Assembly: GCF_003029735.1 (NCBI RefSeq)
Contig: NZ_KZ686270.1
Span: 434,001-498,000 of the forward strand
From: Pedobacter yulinensis
Lineage (GTDB): Bacteria; Bacteroidota; Bacteroidia; Sphingobacteriales; Sphingobacteriaceae
Length of the DNA: 64,000 nucleotides
Reading direction: 5' to 3'
The translations under genes and the position numbers were made by a program. Positions 23,570 through 32,428 of this stretch are shown here, in pieces; position 1 is the first letter of the stretch; each line of letters opens with the position of its first letter. The notes beneath the pieces are model-generated. The model was not told the DNA's origin. It saw only the letters and a list, made by a program, of their open reading frames with translations, and did not search any database.

Positions 23570-26272
23570 ATGTCTAAATTAACCCTCTCGTTTCTGCTCC
23601 TGCTTGCCAGTTTATGCAGTTATGCTCAGAAAGCCTCTATTAAAGGCCTCGTTTCCGATACCATTTCTAAAGCACCCCTCGAGCTGGCTACCGTAGCGCT
23701 GGTCAACACCAAAGATTCCAGCCTGATTTCTTACACCCTTAGCAACAAAAAGGGCGAATTTAACCTGAGCGGCCTGCCTGCCGACCGCAGCATGCGCCTG
23801 ATCATTTCCTTCGCCGGTTATCAGTCTTTTAAAAAAAATGTCACGCTAGCCAGGTCGGAGAACCGCGATATGGGCATGATCTGGTTACAGGGCACAAGCC
23901 TGGCCGATGTAGTCATCAGGCGCGGCAGCCCGGTCGTTGTTAAAAAGGACACCATCGAGTTTGATGCCGAGGCCTTTAAGACCCGGCCCAATGCGGTGGT
24001 CGAGGAACTGCTTCGCAAGCTGCCCGGCGTGCAGGTAAACGTAGATGGCAGCATTCTGGTCAATGGTAAGACCATCAGCAAACTGCTTATAGACGGTAAA
24101 GAGTTCTTTGGAAATGACCCCAAAGTTGCCACGAAAAACCTGGACGCTGAACTCATCGCCAAAATACAGGTTTATGATGACCGGGACGATGATCCTGAGC
24201 ACAAACTGAGCGCTACCGAGGTAAACAAAATTATCGACCTGAAACTCAAAAGCAGGATCAGAAAAAGTACGCTCGGCAAAGTTTACCTGGGCGGCGGCAC
24301 TCGCGACAGGTATGAGGCAGGCGGCATTTTAAGCACCTTTCGCGACACACTGCAGGTGAGTTTGATCGGCATGGGCAATAACCTGAACAGAACGGGCTTT
24401 TCCAGTCAGGAACTGTACAGCATGGGTGGGTTCAACCGGTCGGGAGGCGACCAGGTCTGGAACGGGACCTTCGGATCAAGCGGTCGCGGCGGACTGGAAA
24501 ACGTAATTTCCGGTGGCATGAACATCAACAACAACTACGGCAAAAAACTAAAAATGAACCTGCTGTATTTTTATAACCACACAGAACGCAGCTTTTCAGG
24601 GAATAATTTTCGTGAGCAGACGCTGGCCAACACTGTACTCAGCAACCGCAGCAGCAACCAATCAGAAAACCTGGACAATAAACACGACATCAGCGGGCTC
24701 ATCGAATGGCGGCCTGATACGATGCGGCAGCTGCGGTACCAGCCAAAGGTGAACATCGGGAGTTCAAACAACTTCAACAACGGCAATAACTTTAGTTTCA
24801 ATACCCAGCAACCGAAACTAAGTGAAAGCCGCAACCACAACGAAACTGAACAGGACAACAGTTCATTCAGCCACAGCTTTAATTTCTTCCGCCGACTCAA
24901 AAAGAAGGGCTCTTCCATCAATATCAACCACTTCCTGAATGTGAACGGCAACCAGTCTGAAAGTTTCAATTACAATGACCTGGTCTCTTATACGGCAGAC
25001 ATTCAGACCGAACTTTTTGAACGGAGGAATGGCTCGCGCCGCAAATACAGCAACGCCTCATTGGGTTTCAGCTACAATATTCCGATTTCGAAGAAAATCA
25101 CGGCTGAGATCAGTGCCGGCGCAAATGCCAGCACCTCAGCAAACGTCGTCGAAATGTTTGACCGAAACCGGAGCACCGGGAACTACGACCTGTTCCTCGC
25201 CAACCAGAGCAGCGATCTGCGGAGAACAACTTTTACAGAAGACCTTACGCCCGTGTTACGGATCGAGCTCGCTAAAAATTATTCCCTGCGCCTGGGTGCA
25301 AACGCAAACATCCAGCGGGTCATCAGCAAATTTTACAACTCGGAGCTGAGCATTGACAGGAACCATTATAACATCTTTCCTTCTTTCAGCCTGAATGGGC
25401 CGTGGTTTTCGGTAAACTATAACGAAAACCTCAGTCAGCCCGATATTTACCAGATGCAGCCCATTACGGTTCGGTACAGTCAATTGTACCAGTTTTCGGG
25501 TAATCCCGAACTGGAACCCATGCGTACCCGGCGCTTTTCAGGGAACATTTACAAATACAATTATGCTAAGCAAGTCAACGTCAATGCGTACTTCGGGGTG
25601 AACATGCAGTCTAATAACGTAATTCAACGCAACCTGATCGATCCAACCGGAGCTACTACCGCCACTTATGTGAACAAAGACGGTGGGATTAACGGCTATT
25701 TCGGCGGCAACATTGGCAAACAATTCAAGAAATCGCAAAACTGGCAGATCGGGATCAATACTAATGTAAACGGCAATGTGGACAGGCGGGCCATTTTTCT
25801 GAATGCCGACGAGGGGGTGGAGAATGGTTACCGCTTCACCATTTCACAAAATGTCAACTTCAATTACACATCGTTGGTGTCCCTAAATGGCCGTTACGAC
25901 TTCAGCCGGCAGATGACCCGCTACCAGGAGGTGAACTATGCAGCTGTCAACACCTACCAGCATACAGCAGGCGGCGATTTGAGCCTGCGCTGGCCCAAGC
26001 GTGTGATATTCGATGCGAATTACAGCTTCAACTACAACCCGCAGGTGGGTCAGGGATTTCAGCGCAGCGCACACATGCTGAACATGGCCGTTTCGGTACT
26101 GATGCTGAAAAAAGACCGCGGACAGATCAAATTATCAGTCTATGACTTGCTCGACCAGAACATTTCAGTTTGGCGATACGCCTCGGGCAACTCAGTCAGC
26201 CTGTCTGAAAACCAGGTTTTGCGGCAGTACTTCCTGATCAATTATCAGTACAAGTTAAATAAATATAAGTAA
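23570..26272 (+). CDS. Outer membrane beta-barrel protein, TonB-dependent-receptor-like
   Basis: A 900-residue outer-membrane protein. It has a signal peptide (MSKLTLSFLLLLASLCSYA|QK), a carboxypeptidase-D-like regulatory domain (about residues 20-105, IKGLVSDTISKAPLELATVAL...GEFNLSGLP), a plug-like domain (VVEELLRKLPGVQVNVDGSILVNGKTISKLLIDGKEFFGNDPKVATKNLDAELIAKIQVYD) and a large C-terminal barrel with many N/S-rich strands. The ELLRKLPGVQV...DGKEFFG signature belongs to the Bacteroidota outer-membrane beta-barrel family (PF14905 type), not SusC. The cargo is unknown. No SusD-like gene is adjacent. Confidence 0.9.
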   Translation: MSKLTLSFLLLLASLCSYAQKASIKGLVSDTISKAPLELATVALVNTKDSSLISYTLSNKKGEFNLSGLPADRSMRLIISFAGYQSFKKNVTLARSENRDMGMIWLQGTSLADVVIRRGSPVVVKKDTIEFDAEAFKTRPNAVVEELLRKLPGVQVNVDGSILVNGKTISKLLIDGKEFFGNDPKVATKNLDAELIAKIQVYDDRDDDPEHKLSATEVNKIIDLKLKSRIRKSTLGKVYLGGGTRDRYEAGGILSTFRDTLQVSLIGMGNNLNRTGFSSQELYSMGGFNRSGGDQVWNGTFGSSGRGGLENVISGGMNINNNYGKKLKMNLLYFYNHTERSFSGNNFREQTLANTVLSNRSSNQSENLDNKHDISGLIEWRPDTMRQLRYQPKVNIGSSNNFNNGNNFSFNTQQPKLSESRNHNETEQDNSSFSHSFNFFRRLKKKGSSININHFLNVNGNQSESFNYNDLVSYTADIQTELFERRNGSRRKYSNASLGFSYNIPISKKITAEISAGANASTSANVVEMFDRNRSTGNYDLFLANQSSDLRRTTFTEDLTPVLRIELAKNYSLRLGANANIQRVISKFYNSELSIDRNHYNIFPSFSLNGPWFSVNYNENLSQPDIYQMQPITVRYSQLYQFSGNPELEPMRTRRFSGNIYKYNYAKQVNVNAYFGVNMQSNNVIQRNLIDPTGATTATYVNKDGGINGYFGGNIGKQFKKSQNWQIGINTNVNGNVDRRAIFLNADEGVENGYRFTISQNVNFNYTSLVSLNGRYDFSRQMTRYQEVNYAAVNTYQHTAGGDLSLRWPKRVIFDANYSFNYNPQVGQGFQRSAHMLNMAVSVLMLKKDRGQIKLSVYDLLDQNISVWRYASGNSVSLSENQVLRQYFLINYQYKLNKYK

Positions 26273-26348
26273 CAATACGCTGACAGCTGTTGTGCTGACA
26301 AACAAGAAGGCTGCCGGCGCGTTATTAGTGCGTTAACTCAGATTACGC

Positions 26349-27644
26349 ATGAAAAAACCGATTTTTAGCCTGATATGTATGGGTGTACTGTCTGTCGCGA
26401 CAGCGTCTGCCCAACAGCAGATCAGAACTGGCTCGGGCCAGGCCCTGAAACTTCCTGCACCTGACGAAAGTGCATCAAAAAACAAATTTGCTAAAGTGAT
26501 AGGCTGGCCCGAAGGCAAGACACCGGTAGCCCCTGCCGGCTTTACGGTAACAAAATTCGCTTCAGGTATTAAAAGCCCGCGAAACATCCTGGTTGGGCCT
26601 AACGGCGATGTATTTGTCGTGCTCTCAAACTCCGAACGGTCAAAAAAGGAAAAAGAAAAAAATGATGCCAACGGCAAGTCGCAGGCTGAAGTGGCCGGTA
26701 AAAGCGCCAACACCATCGTGCTTTACCGGGATGCGAATGCCGATGGCAAACCCGAACTTGTTACCCGTTTCCTGGGTAACCTGGACCAGCCTTATGGCAT
26801 GGCCATCATCGGGCAGACGTTTTACGTAGCCAACACCGATGGAATTTACACCTATCCTTATAAAACCGGCGACACCGTGATTCTTGCCGCCGGAAAGAAA
26901 ATACTTGACCTCCCGGCCGGCGGATACAACAACCACTGGACGCGCAACCTGATCACCAATGCAGACCAGACCAAAATTTATGTTTCGGTTGGTTCGGGCA
27001 GCAATGTTGGGGAGAACGGTTTGGAAAATGAAGTACGCCGGGCAGCCGTTCTCGAGGTTGATCCGGACGGAGCTAACGAAGTACTTTATGCAAGCGGTTT
27101 GCGCAACCCGGTGGGCATGGCCTGGGCGCCGGGAACCAACACACTCTGGACCGCTGTAAACGAACGCGATGGTTTGGGCGATGACCTGGTGCCCGATTAC
27201 ATCACCAGTGTGCAGCGCGGCGGGTTCTATGGCTGGCCGTTCGCCTACTTCGGACCCCATGAAGATCCCCGCCTAAAGGGTCAGAACCCCGGCCTGGTAA
27301 AAAAGACGATCGTACCTGACCTCGCCGTCGGCGCGCACACAGCTTCTCTCGGTTTGGCGTTTTACACCAAAACCAGGTTTCCGGCCAAATACCGTGGTGG
27401 TGCATTCATAGGCCAGCATGGATCGTGGAACCGTTCTTCTTTCTCAGGCTATAAGGTCCTCTTTGTTCCTTTCAGCAAGGGAAAACCCTCAGGCGCTCCG
27501 CAGGATTTTCTGACCGGTTTTATTGCAAATGAAGACACCCGGGAAGTATATGGCAGACCTGTTGGGATTGCAGAAACACCCGACGGCGCACTCCTGGTGG
27601 CAGACGATGTGAGCGGCGTGATCTGGCGGGTAGCTGCGAAATAG
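26349..27644 (+). CDS. Sorbosone dehydrogenase family beta-propeller protein (PQQ-type)
   Basis: Exported six-bladed beta-propeller of the PQQ-dependent glucose/sorbosone dehydrogenase superfamily, 431 residues with a signal peptide (MKKPIFSLICMGVLSVATASA). Family-type motifs include YASGLRNPVGMAWAPGTNTLWTAVNERDGLGDDLVPDYI, GGFYGWPFAYFGPHEDPR, AVGAHTASLGLAFY and FIGQHGSWNRS...GYKVLFVPF. Family members oxidise sugars or aldoses in the periplasm, but many bind unknown substrates, and PQQ binding is not proven here. A TonB-dependent receptor gene starts 52 nt downstream on the same strand. Confidence 0.88.
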   Translation: MKKPIFSLICMGVLSVATASAQQQIRTGSGQALKLPAPDESASKNKFAKVIGWPEGKTPVAPAGFTVTKFASGIKSPRNILVGPNGDVFVVLSNSERSKKEKEKNDANGKSQAEVAGKSANTIVLYRDANADGKPELVTRFLGNLDQPYGMAIIGQTFYVANTDGIYTYPYKTGDTVILAAGKKILDLPAGGYNNHWTRNLITNADQTKIYVSVGSGSNVGENGLENEVRRAAVLEVDPDGANEVLYASGLRNPVGMAWAPGTNTLWTAVNERDGLGDDLVPDYITSVQRGGFYGWPFAYFGPHEDPRLKGQNPGLVKKTIVPDLAVGAHTASLGLAFYTKTRFPAKYRGGAFIGQHGSWNRSSFSGYKVLFVPFSKGKPSGAPQDFLTGFIANEDTREVYGRPVGIAETPDGALLVADDVSGVIWRVAAK

Positions 27645-27696
27645 TGCAGAGTCGCCGAAAGTCTGCTGCTTTTAAGTATTTTGCGCCCCGATCTGT

Positions 27697-29754
27697 ATGA
27701 AACTTTTCTGCCTTGTAATTGCCGGCATGCTGGCCAGTGTGCATGTATCTGCCCAACAGGACTCCAGCGTCAGGCTGGACGACGTGAGCATACGTTCGGG
27801 TCTCAATAAACGGCCAGCACTTAAGTCAGCAACTGCTGCGGGCATCCTGAACCCCGCGCAACTTCGCAATCATACAACGGCCTCACCGGTAAGTGCAATG
27901 AACAGCCTGAGCGGCGTCAGGATGGAAGAGCGATCGCCGGGCAGTTACCGTTTGTCGTTGCGCGGCAGCCTGCTTCGTTCTCCTTTTGGGATCCGCAATA
28001 CGAAAATTTACCTGGATGTCTTTCCGCTCACCGATGCAGGAGGCAACACCTACCTGAACCTGATCGACATGAGTGCGATAGACCGGGTGGAGGTGCTGAA
28101 GGGACCTCAATCAGACCTCTACGGTGCCAATTCAGGCGGTGTAATCGTTATTGATCCCTCAATCGGCGATAAAACGCCGCCATTCGCGTCCGTATCCCTT
28201 TCGGGCGGCTCCTTCGGTCTGCGCCGGGAAAGCGCACGACTCGACTTACAGGGGGAGCATGCTGGAATCCAGATCAAGCAGGCCTGGCACCAAAGCGATG
28301 GCTATCGCAATAACAGCGCCATGAACAGGAAGTATCTGCAGCTTGCACCCTGGATACATGCCGGCGATCATGACCGGATCAGGGCACTGGTGATCTACTC
28401 TGACCTCGGCTACCAGACGCCCGGTGGACTCACACTCGGTCAATATCAGGCCAATGCCTCAGCCGCCCGGCCGGCTGCTGGTCCCAATCCCGGAGCGGAG
28501 GAGCAGCAGGCTGCTATCTACAACCGGACTTTTTTTGGCGGCTTGAGCAATGAAGCCGACCTCGGTAAAAAGTTAAAACATGTGGCGGCGGTATTTGCGT
28601 CAGCTTCCGATTTCGAAAACCCGTTTATTACAAATTATGAGCAGCGCAAAGAGCAGACGTTCGGTTTTCGAACCTATTTTGAATTTGCTGAAAAGCTGGA
28701 AAATACCCGGCTAAACCTGCACCTTGGTGCTGAGCACCTGGTCACGGGCTCGACGGTCAAAAATTATCAAAACCAACGGGGTACTGCAGCGGCGCCGATG
28801 GCAGATGATGCCCTCCGGGCGACCCAGTCCTTTCTTTTCGCACACCTGCGAACCGAATTTGGCGAACGGCTACAGGCCGAACTGGGTATCAGCCTGAACA
28901 GGTACGGGTACCAATACCAAAGTTTTTTCCCACAGCAGACGGCGGAGAATGAACGCCGGTTTGATCCGAAATTAATGCCCAGACTGGCACTGAGTTACCT
29001 GCTGGCGCCGGGCCTGGCTTTGCGTGCGTCGGCTGCCCGGGGTTATTCAACACCGACGATCTCAGAGGTAAGGGCTTCTGATAACCAGATTAACACGGCG
29101 CTGGATGCCGAATCAGGCAACAATTATGAAGCTGGCCTCCGGTATGAACACCCCGGCCGGTGGTGGAGCCTGAATATTGCCGCGTTCGACTATCGCTTAA
29201 ACCGGGCCATTGTACGCCGGCTTACGCCTAATGACCTGGAGTATTTTATTAATGCCGGCGGTACGCGTCAGCAGGGACTGGAACTTCAGGGAAATCTCTG
29301 GCTGATCAGGCCCGCTGAAAAGCAACTGATCAGGGGACTTGAATGGCGCATTGCAACGACCTACAGCGACTTCAGGTTTGCCGGCTACCGCAATGCGGAT
29401 ACTGACTATTCCGGCAACCGCCTGACCGGCGTTCCGAAATGGGTGGCTGTTAACAGCCTGCATGTGCTGCTGCCCCTGCGCCTCGACCTCTTCGTGCAAC
29501 ACAATTTCACCGATGCCATTCCGCTTGACGATGCCAATCTTGATTACTCGCGACGGTACCACCTGCTGGAAGCCCGTATTAGTTGCGCAGCCATCAGACT
29601 CGGGCCTGGCAAAATCAATTTTTTTGCAGGAGCAGACAACCTGCTTAATCAGCGGTACAGCCTCGGGAATGACCTTAACGCCTTTGGCAAACGATACTAC
29701 AATGCTGCGGCACCGCGCAACTATTACGCAGGCCTGAGCATGGAGATTCGCTAA
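27697..29754 (+). CDS. TonB-dependent receptor
   Basis: Outer-membrane receptor of 685 residues with a signal peptide (MKLFCLVIAGMLASVHVSA|QQ). The plug domain (about residues 45-150) shows VSAMNSLSGVRMEERSPGSYRLSLRGSLLRSPFGIRNTKIYLDVFPLTDAGG and IDRVEVLKGPQSDLYGANSGGVIVI. The 22-stranded barrel ends with FAGADNLLNQRYSLGNDLNAFGKRYYNAAAPRNYYAGLSMEIR. It lacks the carboxypeptidase-like extension of SusC proteins, so it resembles siderophore- or cofactor-type receptors. It lies 52 nt after the PQQ-type dehydrogenase gene, probably in the same transcript. Confidence 0.93.
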   Translation: MKLFCLVIAGMLASVHVSAQQDSSVRLDDVSIRSGLNKRPALKSATAAGILNPAQLRNHTTASPVSAMNSLSGVRMEERSPGSYRLSLRGSLLRSPFGIRNTKIYLDVFPLTDAGGNTYLNLIDMSAIDRVEVLKGPQSDLYGANSGGVIVIDPSIGDKTPPFASVSLSGGSFGLRRESARLDLQGEHAGIQIKQAWHQSDGYRNNSAMNRKYLQLAPWIHAGDHDRIRALVIYSDLGYQTPGGLTLGQYQANASAARPAAGPNPGAEEQQAAIYNRTFFGGLSNEADLGKKLKHVAAVFASASDFENPFITNYEQRKEQTFGFRTYFEFAEKLENTRLNLHLGAEHLVTGSTVKNYQNQRGTAAAPMADDALRATQSFLFAHLRTEFGERLQAELGISLNRYGYQYQSFFPQQTAENERRFDPKLMPRLALSYLLAPGLALRASAARGYSTPTISEVRASDNQINTALDAESGNNYEAGLRYEHPGRWWSLNIAAFDYRLNRAIVRRLTPNDLEYFINAGGTRQQGLELQGNLWLIRPAEKQLIRGLEWRIATTYSDFRFAGYRNADTDYSGNRLTGVPKWVAVNSLHVLLPLRLDLFVQHNFTDAIPLDDANLDYSRRYHLLEARISCAAIRLGPGKINFFAGADNLLNQRYSLGNDLNAFGKRYYNAAAPRNYYAGLSMEIR

Positions 29755-29950
29755 CACGGCAAGTACAAGTCCCGTAACCACAGCGCGCGTCCGAGTGAGC
29801 CCAAATCGGCGTGCGACTACAGCACAAGGCTTGTTCCACCGACCTCTGGTACCACAGGCAAGCCATGCATTTTAGCAATTAAATTTGGCGGCCATGTAAA
29901 AGCACCGCGAGGGCGCAATCAATCACGCAGACGGCGAGCAACTCGACAGC
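29755..29950. other. Intergenic region without recognised gene
   Basis: GC-rich non-coding stretch with a self-complementary pair GGCTTG/CAAGCC around 29828-29866 enclosing a TGGTACCA palindrome. No gene, promoter or known RNA family is recognised. It may be the 3' region of the receptor transcript. Confidence 0.3.
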
Positions 29951-29985
29951 AAAAAAGCCGCGACCCCATCCGGGGCCGCGGCACC
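29951..29985 (-). terminator. Intrinsic terminator of the ssb-like gene
   Basis: Read on the minus strand: GCCGCGGCCCC, 4-nt loop, GGGGTCGCGGC, then six T. Very GC-rich stem with one mismatch. Confidence 0.85.
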
Positions 29986-30001
29986 CATGAACCCAACCCA
30001 A

Positions 30002-30355
30002 CTATTCCTCTTTCGGGGCATGCTTCACTTCTTCAATCTCGTTAACAATAACGTCGATTGAAGCGTGTTTTACGCCATCCTTGCCCTCGTATGTATTAAC
30101 CCTCACCCGGCCCTCAACCTGGTAGGCTGCGCCTTTTTTGATCAGTTGTTCGGCAAGCGCAACATGGTCGTTCCAAAAAAGCAGGTTGAACCAGTCAGTG
30201 TGTTTAGTTTGGTTGCCTGCCGTACCGAAATATTCATTGACGGCCAGGCTTACCTTGGCTAGTTTCCTGTTGTTTGCGAGCTGAATAACTTGCAGGGCCG
30301 AACCTGTGCGGCCCATGATGCGAAGGCTGTTTTTTGGTGCTTCCATTTTTTTCAT
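30002..30355 (-). CDS. Short single-stranded DNA-binding protein paralogue
   Basis: OB-fold protein of the SSB family, 117 residues from the ATG at 30355 (MKKMEAPKNSLRIMGRTG...). Family motifs: KLAKVSLAVNEYF, TDWFNLLFWNDHVALAEQLIKKGAAYQVEGRVRVNTYEGKDGVKHASIDVIVNEIEEV. It is shorter than housekeeping SSB (about 150-180 residues) and ends in KHAPKEE, with no disordered linker and no acidic DDDIPF-type tail used to recruit partner proteins. It is therefore probably a specialised paralogue. Longer in-frame starts upstream would run through the repeat region and are rejected. Divergent from the zinc-ribbon gene. Confidence 0.88.
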   Translation of the reverse strand: MKKMEAPKNSLRIMGRTGSALQVIQLANNRKLAKVSLAVNEYFGTAGNQTKHTDWFNLLFWNDHVALAEQLIKKGAAYQVEGRVRVNTYEGKDGVKHASIDVIVNEIEEVKHAPKEE

Positions 30356-30444
30356 GTATTTAAGTGAACGGATGATTAACGACCGGCAGATACCGTCCTG
30401 CCGACAAAACAAAGATGAGGTCTTCGCGCCGCCCGAACCGGAGA

Positions 30445-30475
30445 ATATCCGGATATACACGGATATATCCGGATA
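30445..30475. repeat. Phased GGATA repeats and tandem TATCCGGATA palindromes
   Basis: GGATA recurs at 30451, 30461 and 30471, exactly every 10 bp. Two perfect TATCCGGATA palindromes (30446-30455 and 30466-30475) have centres 20 bp apart, with GGATATATCC at 30461-30470 between them. The block lies in the divergent gap between the short ssb-like gene and the zinc-ribbon gene and looks like a helically phased multi-dimer operator. Confidence 0.65.
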
Positions 30476-30540
30476 ACTCAATTAACCCGCCCAAAAAACA
30501 CATGATTTAAAAAATTTCTTTATATTTAATAAACCAACCT

Positions 30541-30900
30541 ATGAACAACAATTGCAGAGAGTGTGATCGCCCCCTGAATGGCCGCGCAGACAAAAAATTT
30601 TGCGATGATCAGTGCAGGAGCAGTTACAATAACCGAAATAAAAAGATGCCTGTAGCCATCGTGAAACGAATCGACTGTTTTTTAAAAAAGAACAGGGAAG
30701 TCCTGGAAAAACTTAATCCGACGGGAAAGCTGGTTGTCAATAAATCGGTTCTGCTCAGAGCCGGGTTTAATTTTCAATACCACACACACACTTACATGAC
30801 AAGAAGAGGCCAACGCTATGTTTTTTGTTATGACCAGGGTTATCTGGGGCTTGAATCAGACCAGATCCTGCTCGTCCGTGATCTTCCGGAAAGGTACTGA
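30541..30900 (+). CDS. Zinc-ribbon protein of unknown function
   Basis: A 119-residue protein with an N-terminal zinc-ribbon-like site formed by Cys5, Cys8, Cys21 and Cys25 (CxxC-x12-CxxxC), followed by RSSYNNRNKK and a basic helical segment. The C-terminal half (YMTRRGQRYVFCYDQGYLGLESDQILLVRD) resembles a small beta-domain. Similar short proteins with the N-terminal DKKFCxxxC...YNN pattern recur in Bacteroidota, without known function. The size and basic character fit a nucleic-acid-binding protein. It shares its upstream region, with the phased GGATA repeats, with the divergent ssb-like gene. Confidence 0.75.
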   Translation: MNNNCRECDRPLNGRADKKFCDDQCRSSYNNRNKKMPVAIVKRIDCFLKKNREVLEKLNPTGKLVVNKSVLLRAGFNFQYHTHTYMTRRGQRYVFCYDQGYLGLESDQILLVRDLPERY

Positions 30901-30971
30901 TGTGCGCGAACCTGTACGGTTACGCAGAGTGTGTTTTTCATGAAATTTGACGATCTTTTGCAAAAAATTCC

Positions 30972-31649
30972 ATGAACAATTTATCCGCAGAACTGGACAG
31001 CCAGCGTGAAGTTGCAAGGCAGCTTCGGTGCCCGGAAGGCGAAGGCGGCATCAGAACAGCCACCGGCATGGAGCACAACAATGCCAACATGATCCGTAAA
31101 ACACTTGATGGGCTGGAACCCGCATCGGGGTCTGATGTGCTTGAACTCGGTTTTGGCAATGCCGCCCATCTGAACTACCTGTTTTCGAAATACAGGAACC
31201 TCAGGTATACCGGGGCCGATATCTCCGAGACCATGCTTGTCGAGGCCAGGAACATCGCTGCCGTGTCAGACTGGGCACCCCGTACGCGGTTTTTGCTTAC
31301 AGACGGCAAGACCCTGCCATTTGATAACGCTACGTTCGACGGCGCCTTTTCTGTCAATACGATCTATTTTTGGGAGGACCCGCTTGCCTATGCCGGCGAA
31401 ATCAGTCGCGTACTCAAACCAGGAGGCTGTGTGTGCCTGGGTTTTTGCTCCGCACAGTTTATGGAGAAATTACCTTTCACGCAGTTTGGTTTCACCCTGT
31501 ATGAACCGGAGCAGATTGCCAGACTGATGATGGCTGTTGGTTTCGGTGGGGTTAGCAATACCCACTTTGAAGAAACGATCACAGCTCCCAACGGGGTCAC
31601 CGTTGAACGCGACTTTTATGTCATGAAATTCACCGCGCTGCTGGGATAA
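30972..31649 (+). CDS. Class I SAM-dependent methyltransferase
   Basis: A 225-residue cytoplasmic methyltransferase with Rossmann-fold motifs: motif I VLELGFGNAAHLNYLFS, post I YTGADISETMLVEAR, motif II-like LLTDGKTLPFDNATFDGAFSVNTIYFWEDP, and GEISRVLKPGGCVCLGF, the pattern of the Methyltransf_11 (UbiE-like) group. The substrate is not predictable. Its last 20 nt overlap the 3' end of the convergent L,D-transpeptidase gene. Confidence 0.9.
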   Translation: MNNLSAELDSQREVARQLRCPEGEGGIRTATGMEHNNANMIRKTLDGLEPASGSDVLELGFGNAAHLNYLFSKYRNLRYTGADISETMLVEARNIAAVSDWAPRTRFLLTDGKTLPFDNATFDGAFSVNTIYFWEDPLAYAGEISRVLKPGGCVCLGFCSAQFMEKLPFTQFGFTLYEPEQIARLMMAVGFGGVSNTHFEETITAPNGVTVERDFYVMKFTALLG

Positions 31650-32379
31650 CCTTGTAGGTACGACCAACCGCCACCCGGGGCAAGGTGTGGTGCTCCCTGA
31701 AATGTTTGTAGGCCGGCTCGAGTTGTTTCCAGAGGCCCTGGTGAGCGGGCCAGCTTTTTGATTGGCGCCGAAACTGGTCAGGTTCCATTTTGAAAGGAAA
31801 AATAAAAACCGGAATCTCGTCCTGACCACTTGCCCTGGCTTCCACCGCCATCACGTACACCTCCCTGATCTTTTCATCTGTAAGGGGGATGCAGCCTACG
31901 GTAACGCAATTTCCGTGGATATAGATATCGCCGCCGGGTGGGCGGCCGCCACTCCGGAACAGATCGGCGGCGTTCGGATAGTCGATACCCAGCGAAAGAT
32001 GGTAAGCGCTCAGGGGGTTAAACGCATTGATTTTATAAAAACCTTCGGGGGTCTGCAAGTCACCCTCGGCCAGTTTAGGCCCAAGCGTTCCCGAGCGAGC
32101 GCAGAAGTCATAGGTTCTGAACAAACGAAACTGCCGTTCTGCGGGAGCTTTAAGCCACAGTTCCAGTTTTCCTTCGGCTTTGAAAGCCTGAAGAAAAATC
32201 TCAAACCGCTTACCTGCACCAGCCTCATCCAATTGCCTGCGAAGCACCGGCCATACTGCATCGTAAGCCTTCGCTACCCTTTCAAAAGAAAGCTGTTTCG
32301 TTTTAAACGTACTTTGTCCATTCATTTTTTGCGTAAGCAGCAGCATAAGCCCCAGTGCAAGCGAACCGATTTTCGTCAT
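31630..32379 (-). CDS. L,D-transpeptidase family protein (YafK-like)
   Basis: Cell-wall enzyme that forms or trims L,D crosslinks or attaches proteins to peptidoglycan in the periplasm. The 249-residue protein has an N-terminal signal peptide (MTKIGSLALGLMLLLTQKMNGQS). The YkuD-type catalytic region is GDLQTPEGFYKINAFNPLSAYHLSLGIDYPNAAD...GGDIYIHGNCVTVGCIPLTD, with the catalytic histidine and cysteine in HGNCVTVGC. The order of motifs is that of the YafK/DpaA subgroup, which in E. coli cleaves Lpp from peptidoglycan. It overlaps the methyltransferase tail to tail. Confidence 0.9.
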   Translation of the reverse strand: MTKIGSLALGLMLLLTQKMNGQSTFKTKQLSFERVAKAYDAVWPVLRRQLDEAGAGKRFEIFLQAFKAEGKLELWLKAPAERQFRLFRTYDFCARSGTLGPKLAEGDLQTPEGFYKINAFNPLSAYHLSLGIDYPNAADLFRSGGRPPGGDIYIHGNCVTVGCIPLTDEKIREVYVMAVEARASGQDEIPVFIFPFKMEPDQFRRQSKSWPAHQGLWKQLEPAYKHFREHHTLPRVAVGRTYKVIPAAR

Positions 32380-32428
32380 AAGCCTTGTTCAGCAATTTAG
32401 CTAATTTTTGCATCTTTACAGACTGCCG

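Noticed and set aside
29755..29950. Structured RNA or tRNA-like remnant
   Set aside because: The local GGCTTG/CAAGCC pairing is short and no cloverleaf or known RNA motif can be built; kept only as an unassigned intergenic region.
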